Shown: piece after piece, positions 19,725 through 29,855 of the stretch | How the letters are laid out: every line of letters starts with the position of its first letter | How positions within the stretch are numbered: the stretch's first letter is position 1 | Source: Isotricha intestinalis | Lineage: Eukaryota; Ciliophora; Litostomatea; Vestibuliferida; Isotrichidae | Direction of reading: 5' to 3' | Assembly (NCBI GenBank): GCA_023807065.1 | Contig: JAJJLU010000394.1 | Location: 1-56,776, forward strand | DNA: 56,776 nt | Notes under the pieces: generated by a model | What the model was told of the DNA's origin: nothing | Database searches by the model: none | What the model saw: only the letters and a program-made list of their open reading frames with translations | Made by a program: the position numbers and the translations under genes

Positions 19725-21638
19725 ATGGAAGGTAAATTATTAAAGTGGACTAATTATTTATATGGTTGGCAAGAAAGATTTTGTGTTTTAAAAGGAGCAA
19801 TTTTTTCTTATTATATTCCTAATAGTGAAAGTCATATGCCAAAAGGAAGACTTCATCTAGCAATAAGTACAATTAAAGACAATTTAAATAATAACGAAAA
19901 TTTAACTGAAGAAGACAAAAACAGTGATTTAGGCTTTGAGATTAATACAGGCTCTAATGTTTATTTTTTTAAAGCTAATAATATTGAAGATAAAAATAAT
20001 TGGATTAAAATTATAAAAAGAAATAAAGTAGAAGCTGAAAAAAATATTAAAGAATATTTTGATAAAAAAACCAATGAAGATAAATATTCTCAATTAAAAG
20101 ATTATATATCTAATTTAATAGCAGAACAAAATTTACATTCAGATTTAGAAAATAAATTAAAATTAGCAATTAACGACATAGACAATAATAGAATTCAACA
20201 ACCTCAATCAATGAGATTAAAAAGTAGGAATCAATTATCATTAAGTCAAAATAAACAATTTAATGTAAAAACAGAAGAATTAAATTTTTCAAATAAAGCT
20301 TTTAATTTATCAAAAAAAGAACATCATCATATTCGTTCAAATTCAAAAGAAAAATTTTATTCTTTATCCGATGAAGAAGAAAATGATGAAGAAATAATAA
20401 TGAATAACAATGACAATAAATTTAAACTTTCTAATCCTATAAATTTAAAAAAAATTTTACCTTCTTTTAAAAAATCTTTTTATGACCCATTATATAATTA
20501 TAAAAAGAGAAAATCACTTCCAGTAGCATGTAAAAAGTTAAATTATAATGTATGGGAAATCTTAAAAGGTTCAATAGGAAAAGATATAAATAGATTTACA
20601 GTTCCTATTTTTTTAAATGAACCAATATCAATGTTACAAAAATTATGTGAAAATTTTCAATATGCATCCTTATTAAATAAAGCAGCATATGAAGATAATC
20701 CATATAAAAGATTAGCATATTCTGCTTGTTTTTGTATTGGAGGTTTCTCAATGAATATATATAGAGCTAAAAAATTTTTTAATCCTATATTATATGAAAC
20801 TTTTGAATATATTGATAATGATTTAAATTATAGATATTTTTCTGAACAAGTTTCTCATCATCCTGCAATTTCTGCTTTATATGGTGAAGGTGATGGATGG
20901 AAAACATATACCAATAATAATGCAAAGGTTAAATTTTTTTTAAATGGTTCTATGCAAGTTGAAGCTGTTGGACGTTCTTATATTAATTTTGAAAGATATA
21001 ATGATAATATTGTTTACACTAAACCTTTTGTTAATGTTCAAAATTTAATTTTTGGTACTATGTATCTTCAAATTAATGGGAAATTTAAAGTTATTAACGA
21101 TGAAGGTGATATATGTGAAGTTAATATTTTACCTTCTAAAGGAATTGAAAGTGGAAAAATGAGAGGAAGTATTAAAGATATTAATGGAAATTTAAAATAT
21201 AATTTAGAAGGTGATTGGTTAAATAAAATAAAAATAATTAATCCAGAAACTAAAAATGAAGAAATTTTATGGGAAATAATACCTTGGGAAAATCAAGAAA
21301 ATTATTATTATCAACCTATTACTTTTGATTTAAATAATTTAACTGATGAAATGAAAATTAAATTACCTCATACTGATAGTAGATTTAGACCTGATCAAAG
21401 ATTAATGGAATTTCAAAAAATTGATGAAGCTGCTTTAGAAAAAGAAAGATTGGAAAATAAACAAAGAAAAGCTAGAAAAATTGATAAGAAAAATGGAGTT
21501 ATTAATAAACCTTATTTTTTTGATGAAACATATGATGATATTACTGGAGAATTAATTTATATTTATAAAGATAATTATTTTGAAAAAAGAAAAAATATGG
21601 ATTTTAGTGATTTACCTGATTTATTTGGAAAAGATTAA
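19725..21638 (+). CDS. Oxysterol-binding protein (PH + ORD)
   Basis: 637 aa. Residues 1-105 form a PH domain beginning MEGKLLKWTNYLYGWQERF and ending in the typical C-terminal helix with Trp (NNWIKIIKRNK). A linker with acidic SDEEENDEE follows. The ORD spans ~265-600 with the family signature EQVSHHPA at residues 374-381 (the usual final Pro is Ala). The upstream lid and glycine-rich part (RLAYSACFCIGGFSMNIYRA) are also typical. ORP family proteins exchange sterol or PI4P between membranes at contact sites; the PH domain targets phosphoinositides. No FFAT motif is obvious. The C-terminal helix RPDQRLMEFQKIDEAALEKE is typical of ORPs and supports an intact gene. Confidence 0.95.
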   Translation: MEGKLLKWTNYLYGWQERFCVLKGAIFSYYIPNSESHMPKGRLHLAISTIKDNLNNNENLTEEDKNSDLGFEINTGSNVYFFKANNIEDKNNWIKIIKRNKVEAEKNIKEYFDKKTNEDKYSQLKDYISNLIAEQNLHSDLENKLKLAINDIDNNRIQQPQSMRLKSRNQLSLSQNKQFNVKTEELNFSNKAFNLSKKEHHHIRSNSKEKFYSLSDEEENDEEIIMNNNDNKFKLSNPINLKKILPSFKKSFYDPLYNYKKRKSLPVACKKLNYNVWEILKGSIGKDINRFTVPIFLNEPISMLQKLCENFQYASLLNKAAYEDNPYKRLAYSACFCIGGFSMNIYRAKKFFNPILYETFEYIDNDLNYRYFSEQVSHHPAISALYGEGDGWKTYTNNNAKVKFFLNGSMQVEAVGRSYINFERYNDNIVYTKPFVNVQNLIFGTMYLQINGKFKVINDEGDICEVNILPSKGIESGKMRGSIKDINGNLKYNLEGDWLNKIKIINPETKNEEILWEIIPWENQENYYYQPITFDLNNLTDEMKIKLPHTDSRFRPDQRLMEFQKIDEAALEKERLENKQRKARKIDKKNGVINKPYFFDETYDDITGELIYIYKDNYFEKRKNMDFSDLPDLFGKD

Positions 21639-21883
21639 TATTTTTTTAATTTTTTTTTTTGTTTAATATGAATATATATTTTTTAATTGGATAAAATGTG
21701 ATTTCTTAAAGAAAAAATTATGTAGTTATATTTGGGAAAGGTTTTAATTATGTTAAATAATTATTAAGAAATATTCCAATGTATATATTAAAAATTTATT
21801 TTTTTGAAAATTAATTTTTTTCATAATATATTAAATAATTAATTTTCATATTAAATAAAATATTTAAATTGCCATTTAAATAA

Positions 21884-24094
21884 ATGAATTTTAAAAATTG
21901 TAAAAACCTAAAAATTAACCCTTTTCAAATGAAAAAAACATTATTAACATATTCAAATTATAATTCAGCCTCAACTCAAGGGAATTCAACTCCTAAAAGG
22001 CAACATTTGAATAAGCAAAATATAAAAGAAAATGGATCTTCAACAAATAAAGAAATAAACCCTTTTAATGAAGAAAATGACATTAATTCTTTAAATATAA
22101 TTTCATCTCCTGAAAAAAAAAATTTAAATACAGATAAAAATAAACAAAAAAATGTAAATATTAATAAACCTTCAAAACCTTTTTCTTTATATGAATCTGA
22201 AGAAAAGAAAAATTATAGATTTCTTCTTCATCAAGCAAGTAAAAATTTAAATAAAAGTTTTTCAAATATATTTGAAAACAATAATAATAATAGATCATTT
22301 AGTTCAAATTCTTTTAATGAAGCTTTAAATAAATGTTCAATTGATTTAAATACATGTGGATTATCAAAAAGAAAAGAATTAAGTAATTTAGGATTTAAAT
22401 TAAATAAAAATATTAGAGGAATTTCGAATTTTTCTTTGAATAAAAGTAGTTCTAATTTAAAGAAAAAGTTAAAAAATAAATTTTTGGAAATTTCAACAGA
22501 AAATAATTACATTAACAATAATTGTAAAACTGAAAATAATGATAATTTAAATGATTTATTTGATGAAAATTGTTTTCCAAATGGTAAAGGAAATACTATA
22601 GCTGCTTTAAATAAAGATGATTTTGTAAATTTTAATAATAATAATAATAATGAGAATAATAATCAAATTTTTGATGATATTTCTTTAAAAGAAACTTTTG
22701 ATTTATGTGAACATTTAGAACAATTTTTTATTTTAGAAAATAAAATAAAAGAAATCTTAAATAAATTAAATAATTCTCAACCTGCATTTAATGAAAGTTT
22801 TGAATGGATAAATTATTATTTTGATTATAAAATATATAAAAAAATTAAAAGTTTATTCAAAGAACCTAATAATAAACGAATATTAACTTATATAATTAAA
22901 ATAGAATTATTATGTTATTGTTTATGCTATTATGTATCATATGATCAACAATTTCAAAAAGTTATTAATTCATTAAAAAATATTTTTGAACAAATTCACT
23001 TTAATTTTTTAATAAAGTTAAAATATTTATTGCAAAGAATTACTATGTCTTATGATAATTATATATGGTATGAACAATTATATAACATTATAAAAAATGA
23101 GACTTTACATTTAAAGGATGAAGATTTTAATGAAAATAATATAATTCAAATTCTAAACCAAAATATTAATCAAATTGGAATTTATTATAAATTAATATTA
23201 GAAGATATTTATTCATCTTATTATCATCCTGAAAAAAATGATTATAAATTCCCATCTTCATTAAATTGTTCTCCAAATGAAAAATTTAAAAACTTAAAAG
23301 AAATAATAGCTTCCTTTTTTTATGATGCTTTTTCATTTTCAGATATATATTTAATAGAAGATATAAATAAGTTTTTCACTTTATTTTTATTTCAAATTAC
23401 TGATCCAAATTCTGCAAATATAATTTCTTATAAAGTAAAATTTACAAAAACAGATACACCATATATAAAAGTTAATAAAAATCTAAAGAAAATCCCTTTA
23501 AGTTATTTACCAAAAATAAATCCAATATATAAATATTCTTTAGTATTAGATTTAGATGAAACTTTAATTCATATAAAAAAGGATAATAATCCTAAAAGTA
23601 AAAGAAAAGTAATGATTTTAAGGCCTAATTTACATGAATTTTTATCAAAAATGAAAAAATTTTATGAATTAATTTTATTTTCTTTTGGAACACCAGATTA
23701 TGTTGATCCTTTAGTAAATATAATAGAAAAAAAAGAAAAATACTTTGAATATAGATTATATAGACAACATTCTAAATTATATCAGAATGAATATATTAAA
23801 GATTTATCTCTATTAGGGAGAGATATTAAAAAAATTATTATTGTTGATAATTTACCAAATGCTTTTAAATTACATAGAAGTAATGGAATTTGTATTAAAG
23901 GATTTTATGGAGATACTATTGCTGATAGAAATACTTTAAAAATATTAGGGAATATTTTAGAAAGAATTAGGTTCGACGCGGATGAAACAAATGATATCAG
24001 AGATAGTTTAAGAAAAGAACAACAATTACTTATCACAAAAATTACTTCTAATTTTTATGATAATTATAATAATAATAAGGATGATAATAAATGA
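21884..24094 (+). CDS. FCP1/SCP-type (NLI-interacting) HAD phosphatase
   Basis: 736 aa. Residues ~1-250 are Asn/Ser/Lys-rich and disordered, ~260-520 are helical, and ~545-720 form an FCP1-homology catalytic domain. The HAD motif I, DLDETLIH, starts at Asp556, with nucleophile Asp556 and general acid Asp558. Motif II is in LFSFGTPDYVDP and motif III is KIIIVDNLPNAF. This is the CTD-phosphatase/Dullard fold. There is no BRCT domain, so it is closer to SCP/Dullard than FCP1. The usual TAxxxYA following motif II is SFGTPDYVDP here. Likely a protein Ser/Thr phosphatase; substrate unknown. Ends with TGA, one of the few genes here not using TAA. Confidence 0.92.
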   Translation: MNFKNCKNLKINPFQMKKTLLTYSNYNSASTQGNSTPKRQHLNKQNIKENGSSTNKEINPFNEENDINSLNIISSPEKKNLNTDKNKQKNVNINKPSKPFSLYESEEKKNYRFLLHQASKNLNKSFSNIFENNNNNRSFSSNSFNEALNKCSIDLNTCGLSKRKELSNLGFKLNKNIRGISNFSLNKSSSNLKKKLKNKFLEISTENNYINNNCKTENNDNLNDLFDENCFPNGKGNTIAALNKDDFVNFNNNNNNENNNQIFDDISLKETFDLCEHLEQFFILENKIKEILNKLNNSQPAFNESFEWINYYFDYKIYKKIKSLFKEPNNKRILTYIIKIELLCYCLCYYVSYDQQFQKVINSLKNIFEQIHFNFLIKLKYLLQRITMSYDNYIWYEQLYNIIKNETLHLKDEDFNENNIIQILNQNINQIGIYYKLILEDIYSSYYHPEKNDYKFPSSLNCSPNEKFKNLKEIIASFFYDAFSFSDIYLIEDINKFFTLFLFQITDPNSANIISYKVKFTKTDTPYIKVNKNLKKIPLSYLPKINPIYKYSLVLDLDETLIHIKKDNNPKSKRKVMILRPNLHEFLSKMKKFYELILFSFGTPDYVDPLVNIIEKKEKYFEYRLYRQHSKLYQNEYIKDLSLLGRDIKKIIIVDNLPNAFKLHRSNGICIKGFYGDTIADRNTLKILGNILERIRFDADETNDIRDSLRKEQQLLITKITSNFYDNYNNNKDDNK

Positions 24095-24285
24095 AAAGTT
24101 TAGAAATTATTCTTTTTTTTAATTTTCTTTTTTTTAGTTTTTTTATTTTTTATTTTTAATTATTATATTAAAATAAAAACGATAACATTATATTTTAGTT
24201 TCCTTTTATTTTTCAAAAAATTAAAAAAATCAATTAATCCCATCTAAAAATTAATTTTTGATAATTTTTAAATAGTTTAAAATAA

Positions 24286-25377
24286 ATGATACCAGATAAC
24301 GATTCAAGATTATCATCAAATATTGATGAAAGAATAAATACTTTAAAAAAAAATTTAACAGGTAAGAATATAGAAATGAGATATACAAAATCAGATGATA
24401 ATTTACTTCGTGGTGTAAGAGCACATAAAAAAAATTTAAACAGTTCTATTATAGGTATGCAAATGTATTTAAGAGGAATGGCAACATTAGAAAAGAAAAG
24501 AAGATTTATAGAAAAGTCAAAAAAGCAATTAGAAATTAAAGAAAATCAATTAATAAGACAAAAACCTAGAATAAATAATAAAAGTCATTTTCTTTCTCGT
24601 TCTCGATCAATGGATGGATTAAAAGTTGAAGAAAGATTACTTCAAAAAGGTAAAGAAATGGAAAAAAGAAAACATGATAAAATTATGCAATTAAGTTTTG
24701 ATTTGGGACATAGAAGAAATATTAAATCTAAAAAATTAAATTATAAATTTGATTCATTATACATTGATGCAAAGAAAAAAGAAGAAGAAAAACAAAAATT
24801 AATTGATAATTTTTATAAAAAAAAGTATACTTTTAAACCTCAAATTTCAGAAAAATCAAAAAATTTAAGTAAAGAAAAATATGATGAAATAATACAAAAA
24901 GGAAAAGAAAGAAAGAAAAAAGTAAAAGAAGAAATTGAAAAAGAAATGAAAAAGAAAATTGGTATAAGAACAAAAAGACATAATAATAATAGAAATCAAA
25001 TTAATACAAATACATCAAATAAGATTAATAAACATAATTATAGTTATACTAAAGAATCTTATGAAAGAGAATTAAGAAAAAAAATATCTGAATTAAATGA
25101 AGAAAAAATATGTACATCTTCACAAAAAAAAACTCAATGGTTATCACATATTAATGAAATTGTGAAGAAAACAAAATTTGAAAAATATAAAAAATTATTT
25201 GATATGTGTGGAGGAGAAAATGATATTTTAATAATAAAAAATATTAAACTATCAAAAATAGATAAAAATGTCTTAAATGAAGTTACAAATTTATTAGATG
25301 AAATAATGCATGGAAATACAGATTCAATTTCATTTAAAGAATTTTGTGAACAAGCTGATAAATTTTTATCAAAGTAA
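24286..25377 (+). CDS. Basic coiled-coil protein with F-x-P-x-I motif, 363 aa
   Basis: Lys/Arg-rich throughout. Predicted helices lie at ~70-95, ~110-170 and ~205-225. The stretch YTFKPQISEKSKNLSKEKYD (F-x-P-x-I followed by S..L) is a motif recurrent in ciliate cytoskeletal proteins. A helix of the LLQKGKEMEKRKHDKI type precedes it and a similar IIQKGKERKKK follows. The last ~75 residues form a small acidic/helical domain (KYKKLFDMCGGENDIL to FCEQADKFLSK) that resembles a degenerate EF-hand pair. No enzyme motifs. Convergent with the ankyrin-bromodomain gene 116 bp downstream. A microtubule-associated role is inference. Confidence 0.82.
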   Translation: MIPDNDSRLSSNIDERINTLKKNLTGKNIEMRYTKSDDNLLRGVRAHKKNLNSSIIGMQMYLRGMATLEKKRRFIEKSKKQLEIKENQLIRQKPRINNKSHFLSRSRSMDGLKVEERLLQKGKEMEKRKHDKIMQLSFDLGHRRNIKSKKLNYKFDSLYIDAKKKEEEKQKLIDNFYKKKYTFKPQISEKSKNLSKEKYDEIIQKGKERKKKVKEEIEKEMKKKIGIRTKRHNNNRNQINTNTSNKINKHNYSYTKESYERELRKKISELNEEKICTSSQKKTQWLSHINEIVKKTKFEKYKKLFDMCGGENDILIIKNIKLSKIDKNVLNEVTNLLDEIMHGNTDSISFKEFCEQADKFLSK

Positions 25378-25493
25378 AAAAATAAAAAAAAATAAAAGCA
25401 TATATATATTTATTATATAGATAAATTAAAAATATAATACATTAGAATTTTAAACAAAATACTATTTTCTTTTTTTTTTAATTTATTAAACTT

Positions 25494-26732
25494 TTATAAA
25501 AATTTTTCCATTTCTAATTGTTGATAAATTTTTTCATATTGATTTTTAACATTAGTACACATATTCCCAATATCACTATCTTTTCCATTAAATAAATAAC
25601 AATTATCAAAAACTAAATTCATATCTTTACAAAATTCTTTAAAATTACTATAAGTAAAATTAGCTAATTTTTTTTTTATAGTTGAAAAATCCATTGGATG
25701 CTTAATTACTTCAAAATAAGTTGGTAAACCTAATTCTAAAGGATTAACAGGTTTATAAAATAAATCTGCATCTTTAACTTTCCATAACATAGAGATTAAT
25801 TTTTTTGCATTTTTTTCCCAATTTTCATGTAATAATAAATCTTCATTTATTCCTTTTTTTTCCTTTTCTAATTCTTCTTTTTCAAATAATAATTTTGAAA
25901 CATCAGGATAATTTTTTTTAAAATCTTCAATTTCTTCATTATTTAAAGGTATTTTTTCTCCATTTTCATTAATTTTAACTAAAATATTTTTTTTAGGAAT
26001 TTGAATAGAATTAATCATTTCTTGTTTATTTAATAATTCTTCTTCAGGTGTTTTTTTATTTCTTTTATTCTTATTTTTACTATCATTTTTATTTTTATTT
26101 TCTCCTTTAATTCCACCATTTTTAATAAGTAATTCCTTAATTTTAATTTGATTCATTTTTTCAGCATAAGAAAGAGGAGTTTGTTTCTTTTTATCTACTT
26201 TATTTATCATTAAACCATTATTAATTAATAATTCAACAACATCATAATAACCTTGTCTAATAGCATAAAAAACACAAGTTTGTCCAAATTTATCTTCTAA
26301 ATTAATATTAGCACCTTTTTCAATAAAATATTTACATACATTTAAATGACCTTCTCTACATGCATAATATATTGGATGTTGACCATAAATATCTTTTTCA
26401 TTTATTGGAACTTTACATTCTTCAACTAAAAATTTACATGTTAATAAATTTCCTTCTCTAGCTGCATAATATAAACATGTTTGCTTATGTTTATCTTTAA
26501 ATAATGGATCTACTTTTAATTCTTTGAAATATTTACATATTTCTAAAGCAATTTCATCATTTTTTATTACAGTTGCATTAAAAAATGCATTTTGATAATT
26601 TTCTTTATCTATTAATTCTTTCATATCTAAATTATATTTTTGAATAGAATTTTTTATTAAGTTTATATCTCCGTCTGTGATGGAATTCAATATCATTTTT
26701 ACTAATGTACTATCTATTTTGCTTCCTTCCAT
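25494..26732 (-). CDS. Ankyrin repeats fused to a C-terminal bromodomain
   Basis: 412 aa. Ankyrin repeats cover ~75-205 (units such as QTCLYYAAREGNLLTCKFLV, HPIYYACREGHLNVCKYFIE and QTPLSYAEKMNQIKIKELLI). A basic linker runs ~208-235 (KNKNDSKNKNKRNKK), probably a nuclear localisation signal. The bromodomain spans ~305-410, with ZA-loop LFYKPVNPLELGLPTYFEVI, HPMDFSTIKKKL, and the acetyl-lysine-contacting Asn in NCYLFNG. All hallmarks of acetyl-lysine binding are retained. Bromodomains read acetylated histones; ankyrins recruit partners. Likely a chromatin adaptor. Confidence 0.93.
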   Translation of the reverse strand: MEGSKIDSTLVKMILNSITDGDINLIKNSIQKYNLDMKELIDKENYQNAFFNATVIKNDEIALEICKYFKELKVDPLFKDKHKQTCLYYAAREGNLLTCKFLVEECKVPINEKDIYGQHPIYYACREGHLNVCKYFIEKGANINLEDKFGQTCVFYAIRQGYYDVVELLINNGLMINKVDKKKQTPLSYAEKMNQIKIKELLIKNGGIKGENKNKNDSKNKNKRNKKTPEEELLNKQEMINSIQIPKKNILVKINENGEKIPLNNEEIEDFKKNYPDVSKLLFEKEELEKEKKGINEDLLLHENWEKNAKKLISMLWKVKDADLFYKPVNPLELGLPTYFEVIKHPMDFSTIKKKLANFTYSNFKEFCKDMNLVFDNCYLFNGKDSDIGNMCTNVKNQYEKIYQQLEMEKFL

Positions 26733-26915
26733 TTTATATTTTTGATCTTTTTAGGATTTAATATTAAATCAAATTTTTAAATTTTTCAAATAAATTTTTT
26801 GGCTTTTTAGAGACAATTATATTTTATTTTTTTAAATACAAAATTATCAATTTTAGTATATTATTTTAATATTAAATTTCAAATAAAAACAAATAAAACA
26901 AATAATTTAAAATTT

Positions 26916-28517
26916 TTATCCAGAAGCAACGTTTTGATTTTCATTTTCTTGATTGACAATATTTGCATTCTCTTTTTTATTTTCGGAATTCTGATTTTCA
27001 ATATATTTTAAATTACTTCTAACCATAAAATCATCTAATTTCTGAGCATAACTCTGTTTAGGAAATAAAGAAGAAGCCAGACTATTAGTTAAACCTTTAT
27101 TATTAGTTTTTTCCAAAACACTTTCTTGAAAAGACTTTAAATTAGGATTAACAGGAGGTTCTTTTCTTTTTAATTGTTCAATAGGAGGAATAATATTTTT
27201 ATCATGAATGAAACCATAAAATGGATTTGGTTTTTTATATTTTTCATGATCAAACTTAACAGTATCATCAACAAAAGGCATTGTACCAAAATCAATATTA
27301 TTTATATCTTTACTATTTCTAGGAGAATTAGTTACAGTATTTGGAAATTGAGTTTGACTTAAAGAAGATTTATGACTAACAAAAGTACCATTATTTCTTT
27401 TAGTAAGATTATTATTACCTTTATTTAATAAAGTTATTCTTTTTCCTGGTATTGTAGTATTTGCTCCATTTCTATTTAAGCTTTTAGTTTTTTCAATTGA
27501 TTGTTTAATTTCCTCAGCACCTAAATAATTATATTTTGGTCTTAAAGGATTAACTCTTCTTTGGGTAACAATTCCTTTTTTCAAAGTACTAGTTTGTGCT
27601 CCTGGAATATCTTTAGTATTATATATAAAATTCATTCCAGTAAATTTATTAATATAATTTTTACTTCCAGGATTAGTTCCTAAAATATCATCTGTTCTCA
27701 AAGCAAAAGAAGGATCATAATAAAATTTAGAATAAACACAAGGTTTATTTTTCTCAATTGGACCATGAGTTTCTTTATCACCATTAATGAACCCAAGATA
27801 GTACATAGGATCTAAAGGATTTCTAATTTTACTTTTATCACTAGGTTCTTTAATATCTCTAATATATTGCTCTTTATAAACATCTCTATAATCAATATAT
27901 TCATAATTACCTTTGTTTCTTATATTATATCTTCTTCTTGGTGAAGTTCCTTGAATATCATCTTTTTTAAGAGGATCTCTTTTAATTTCCAAAGATATTT
28001 TTTTTGTAGGTTGAGCACCTTCAATATCTTTAACATCAATATTATCTCTTATAAATCTTGGAATTTCAAAAGGATAATTTTCACAATGAGGTAAATTATA
28101 TTTAGGTTCTAAAGGATTAGTATTTCTAGTACTTTTAAATTCAACACATCCAGGTTTTGATTTTTCAATATCATCATTTCTTAAATTATATTCAGGTTTA
28201 TTTAATCCAACATGTAATTGTTTTGGCCAAGAACGTTCAATATCATCGTTTTTATTTGTAAAATCTATTTTTTGATTTAATGCTCCAAAACGACGAGGAG
28301 AAGAACCTTCAATGTCTAAATTATATAAATTTATTGACCAGTCACGATTTGTGTCTAATTGCTTAAATTTTTTTAATGGAAAATCATTGGCTCCTATTGT
28401 TGATAAGAACATTGTATCTTTACGAGAAGGAGTTGGGTAATTTTGAGACAAGGGTATTGTGTCTGGAGAAGGGTCTGGAGAATAAGAACGTTGAGGAGGA
28501 GAATAGGATGTTGACAT
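26916..28517 (-). CDS. Repeat protein with DI-x-G-x-x-P and NPLxPxY motifs
   Basis: 533 aa, Pro/Asn/Lys-rich and probably extended. A degenerate ~30-50-residue unit recurs about eight times: an acidic DDIE/DI-x-G followed by a P (DIEGSSPRR, DDIERSWPK, DDIEKSKPG, DIEGAQPT, DDIQGTSPRR, DDILGTNPG, DIPGAQTS), often with NPLxPxY (NPLEPKYNL, NPLDPMYYLG, NPLRPKYNYLG). Such repeats occur in hypothetical proteins of many ciliated protists. I cannot assign a name; a microtubule- or axoneme-binding structural role is plausible. N- and C-termini are disordered. Divergent from the centrin-like gene 350 bp away. Confidence 0.88.
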   Translation of the reverse strand: MSTSYSPPQRSYSPDPSPDTIPLSQNYPTPSRKDTMFLSTIGANDFPLKKFKQLDTNRDWSINLYNLDIEGSSPRRFGALNQKIDFTNKNDDIERSWPKQLHVGLNKPEYNLRNDDIEKSKPGCVEFKSTRNTNPLEPKYNLPHCENYPFEIPRFIRDNIDVKDIEGAQPTKKISLEIKRDPLKKDDIQGTSPRRRYNIRNKGNYEYIDYRDVYKEQYIRDIKEPSDKSKIRNPLDPMYYLGFINGDKETHGPIEKNKPCVYSKFYYDPSFALRTDDILGTNPGSKNYINKFTGMNFIYNTKDIPGAQTSTLKKGIVTQRRVNPLRPKYNYLGAEEIKQSIEKTKSLNRNGANTTIPGKRITLLNKGNNNLTKRNNGTFVSHKSSLSQTQFPNTVTNSPRNSKDINNIDFGTMPFVDDTVKFDHEKYKKPNPFYGFIHDKNIIPPIEQLKRKEPPVNPNLKSFQESVLEKTNNKGLTNSLASSLFPKQSYAQKLDDFMVRSNLKYIENQNSENKKENANIVNQENENQNVASG

Positions 28518-28867
28518 ATTATTTTTTTAAATTTTTGTTTTTTTTTATTTTTTTTTAACAGTTATAAGTATTTTTTTAATTTTAAAAAAATAGATTTTTT
28601 TATGAATTTTTTTATTCAATCTTTTTTATATATATTTTATTTTAACATATGATTATTGAATAAATTCAATTTAATAAATTGATAATTAATATCCAATTCA
28701 ACTTTATCTTCTTAAAATATAAATAAAATAAAATAAAAAAAAATTAAAAAAATATAATAATTATCTTTTAAAAAAATAAGAAAAAAAAACAATCCAAAAG
28801 TTATTTTAAAAACCAAAATTAATTGGTATAAACAGGAAAAATAAAAATAAAAAATATTTGTAAAAAG
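28518..28867. promoter_or_regulatory. Bidirectional intergenic region, repeat protein / centrin-like
   Basis: 350 bp between divergent start codons, extremely A/T-rich with long T-runs near the repeat-protein side and A-runs near the centrin side. No RNA gene or motif stands out; it must contain both promoters. Confidence 0.4.
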
Positions 28868-29383
28868 ATGTCCCGTCGTGTTCAAAAGACAACAGTAACA
28901 ACAACAACAAAAATAGAGAAATCAGGATTATCAAACGACGAGGTTGATGAGATTCGTCAAGCATTTGATTTATTTGATACAAACGGAACAGGAAAGATAG
29001 ATCCAAAAGAATTAAAAGCAGCAATGCAATCATTAGGATTTGACACAAAGAATCCAACAATATATACATTAATAGCAGATTTAGATACTCCTGAAGCAGC
29101 AAAGAATGGAGGAGTAAATTTTGATGATTTTGTTGGTTCAATTAACAATAAATTAGGTGATAAAGAAAGTAAAGAAGGTATTCATAGAATTTTCGAATTG
29201 TTCATTGATGATCCTAATGCTGATACTATTACTTTAAGTTCTCTTAAAAAAATTGCTCAGGAATTAGGTGAAAATATGAGTGCTGAAGAATTAAAAGATA
29301 TGCTTGAAAGAGCTTCTGCTAATGGTACTGAACTTACTTTTGATGAATTTTATGAAATTATGACTAAAAAAAGCTTCCCTTAA
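28868..29383 (+). CDS. Centrin-like EF-hand protein
   Basis: 171 aa, the usual centrin length. The N-terminal tail is basic and Thr-rich ([11 protein letters not shown]), followed by [22 protein letters not shown] hand 1 (loop 37-48, [12 protein letters not shown]) is canonical. Loop 2 ([18 protein letters not shown]) has an insertion, loop 3 ([12 protein letters not shown]) lacks key acids and loop 4 ([12 protein letters not shown]) is degenerate, so probably one high-affinity site remains. Centrins act in basal bodies and contractile filament networks with Sfi1-like partners. The first codons (TCC CGT CGT, GAC GAC GAG) are far more G/C-rich than neighbours, suggesting high expression. Confidence 0.92.
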   Translation: MSRRVQKTTVTTTTKIEKSGLSNDEVDEIRQAFDLFDTNGTGKIDPKELKAAMQSLGFDTKNPTIYTLIADLDTPEAAKNGGVNFDDFVGSINNKLGDKESKEGIHRIFELFIDDPNADTITLSSLKKIAQELGENMSAEELKDMLERASANGTELTFDEFYEIMTKKSFP

Positions 29384-29855
29384 ATACTTTTTAGGGAATG
29401 GATTTTATTAATTTTATTTAAGAATTTTTTATCCGTCTCTTTTTTTTCTTTAAGATTTTTTCTTTTTTTATTTGTTTATATGTTTTATTTTTTTTTTTTA
29501 CGTCTTAATTATTTTAATTTTTTTTGGGATTTCTTTTGTTTTTTGTCTTTCTAATGTATTTAGTTTTATTTTTTATTTATTTTTTTGGGTTTATTATTGT
29601 TTTTTTAAATGGAGATTTTTATTAAACTGTTAATTAAAAAATACAAACATCAAAAACAACAAACAAATACTTTCTTTTTCCAAAAAATACATAAAAAATG
29701 AATCTTCAGAAAATATAAAATCAAATAATATCTTAAAAAGTATAAAACATATTAAAAAATCAAAAAATAAAAGTATTTTAACTTGATTTTAAAAATATAT
29801 AAGACAGTATTACCATAAAAATTAATAAAACCCAAAATAAAAAAAAAATAAAAAA
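29384..29855. other. Intergenic region
   Basis: 472 bp between two + strand genes. The first half is T-rich with many long T-runs (probable 3' UTR/terminator of the centrin-like gene); the second half is A-rich leading into the calpain gene. I see no gene or RNA structure. Confidence 0.4.

Noticed and set aside
28376..28558. 60-codon plus-strand frame
   Set aside because: Antisense to the N-terminus of the DI-x-G-x-x-P repeat gene; no independent support.
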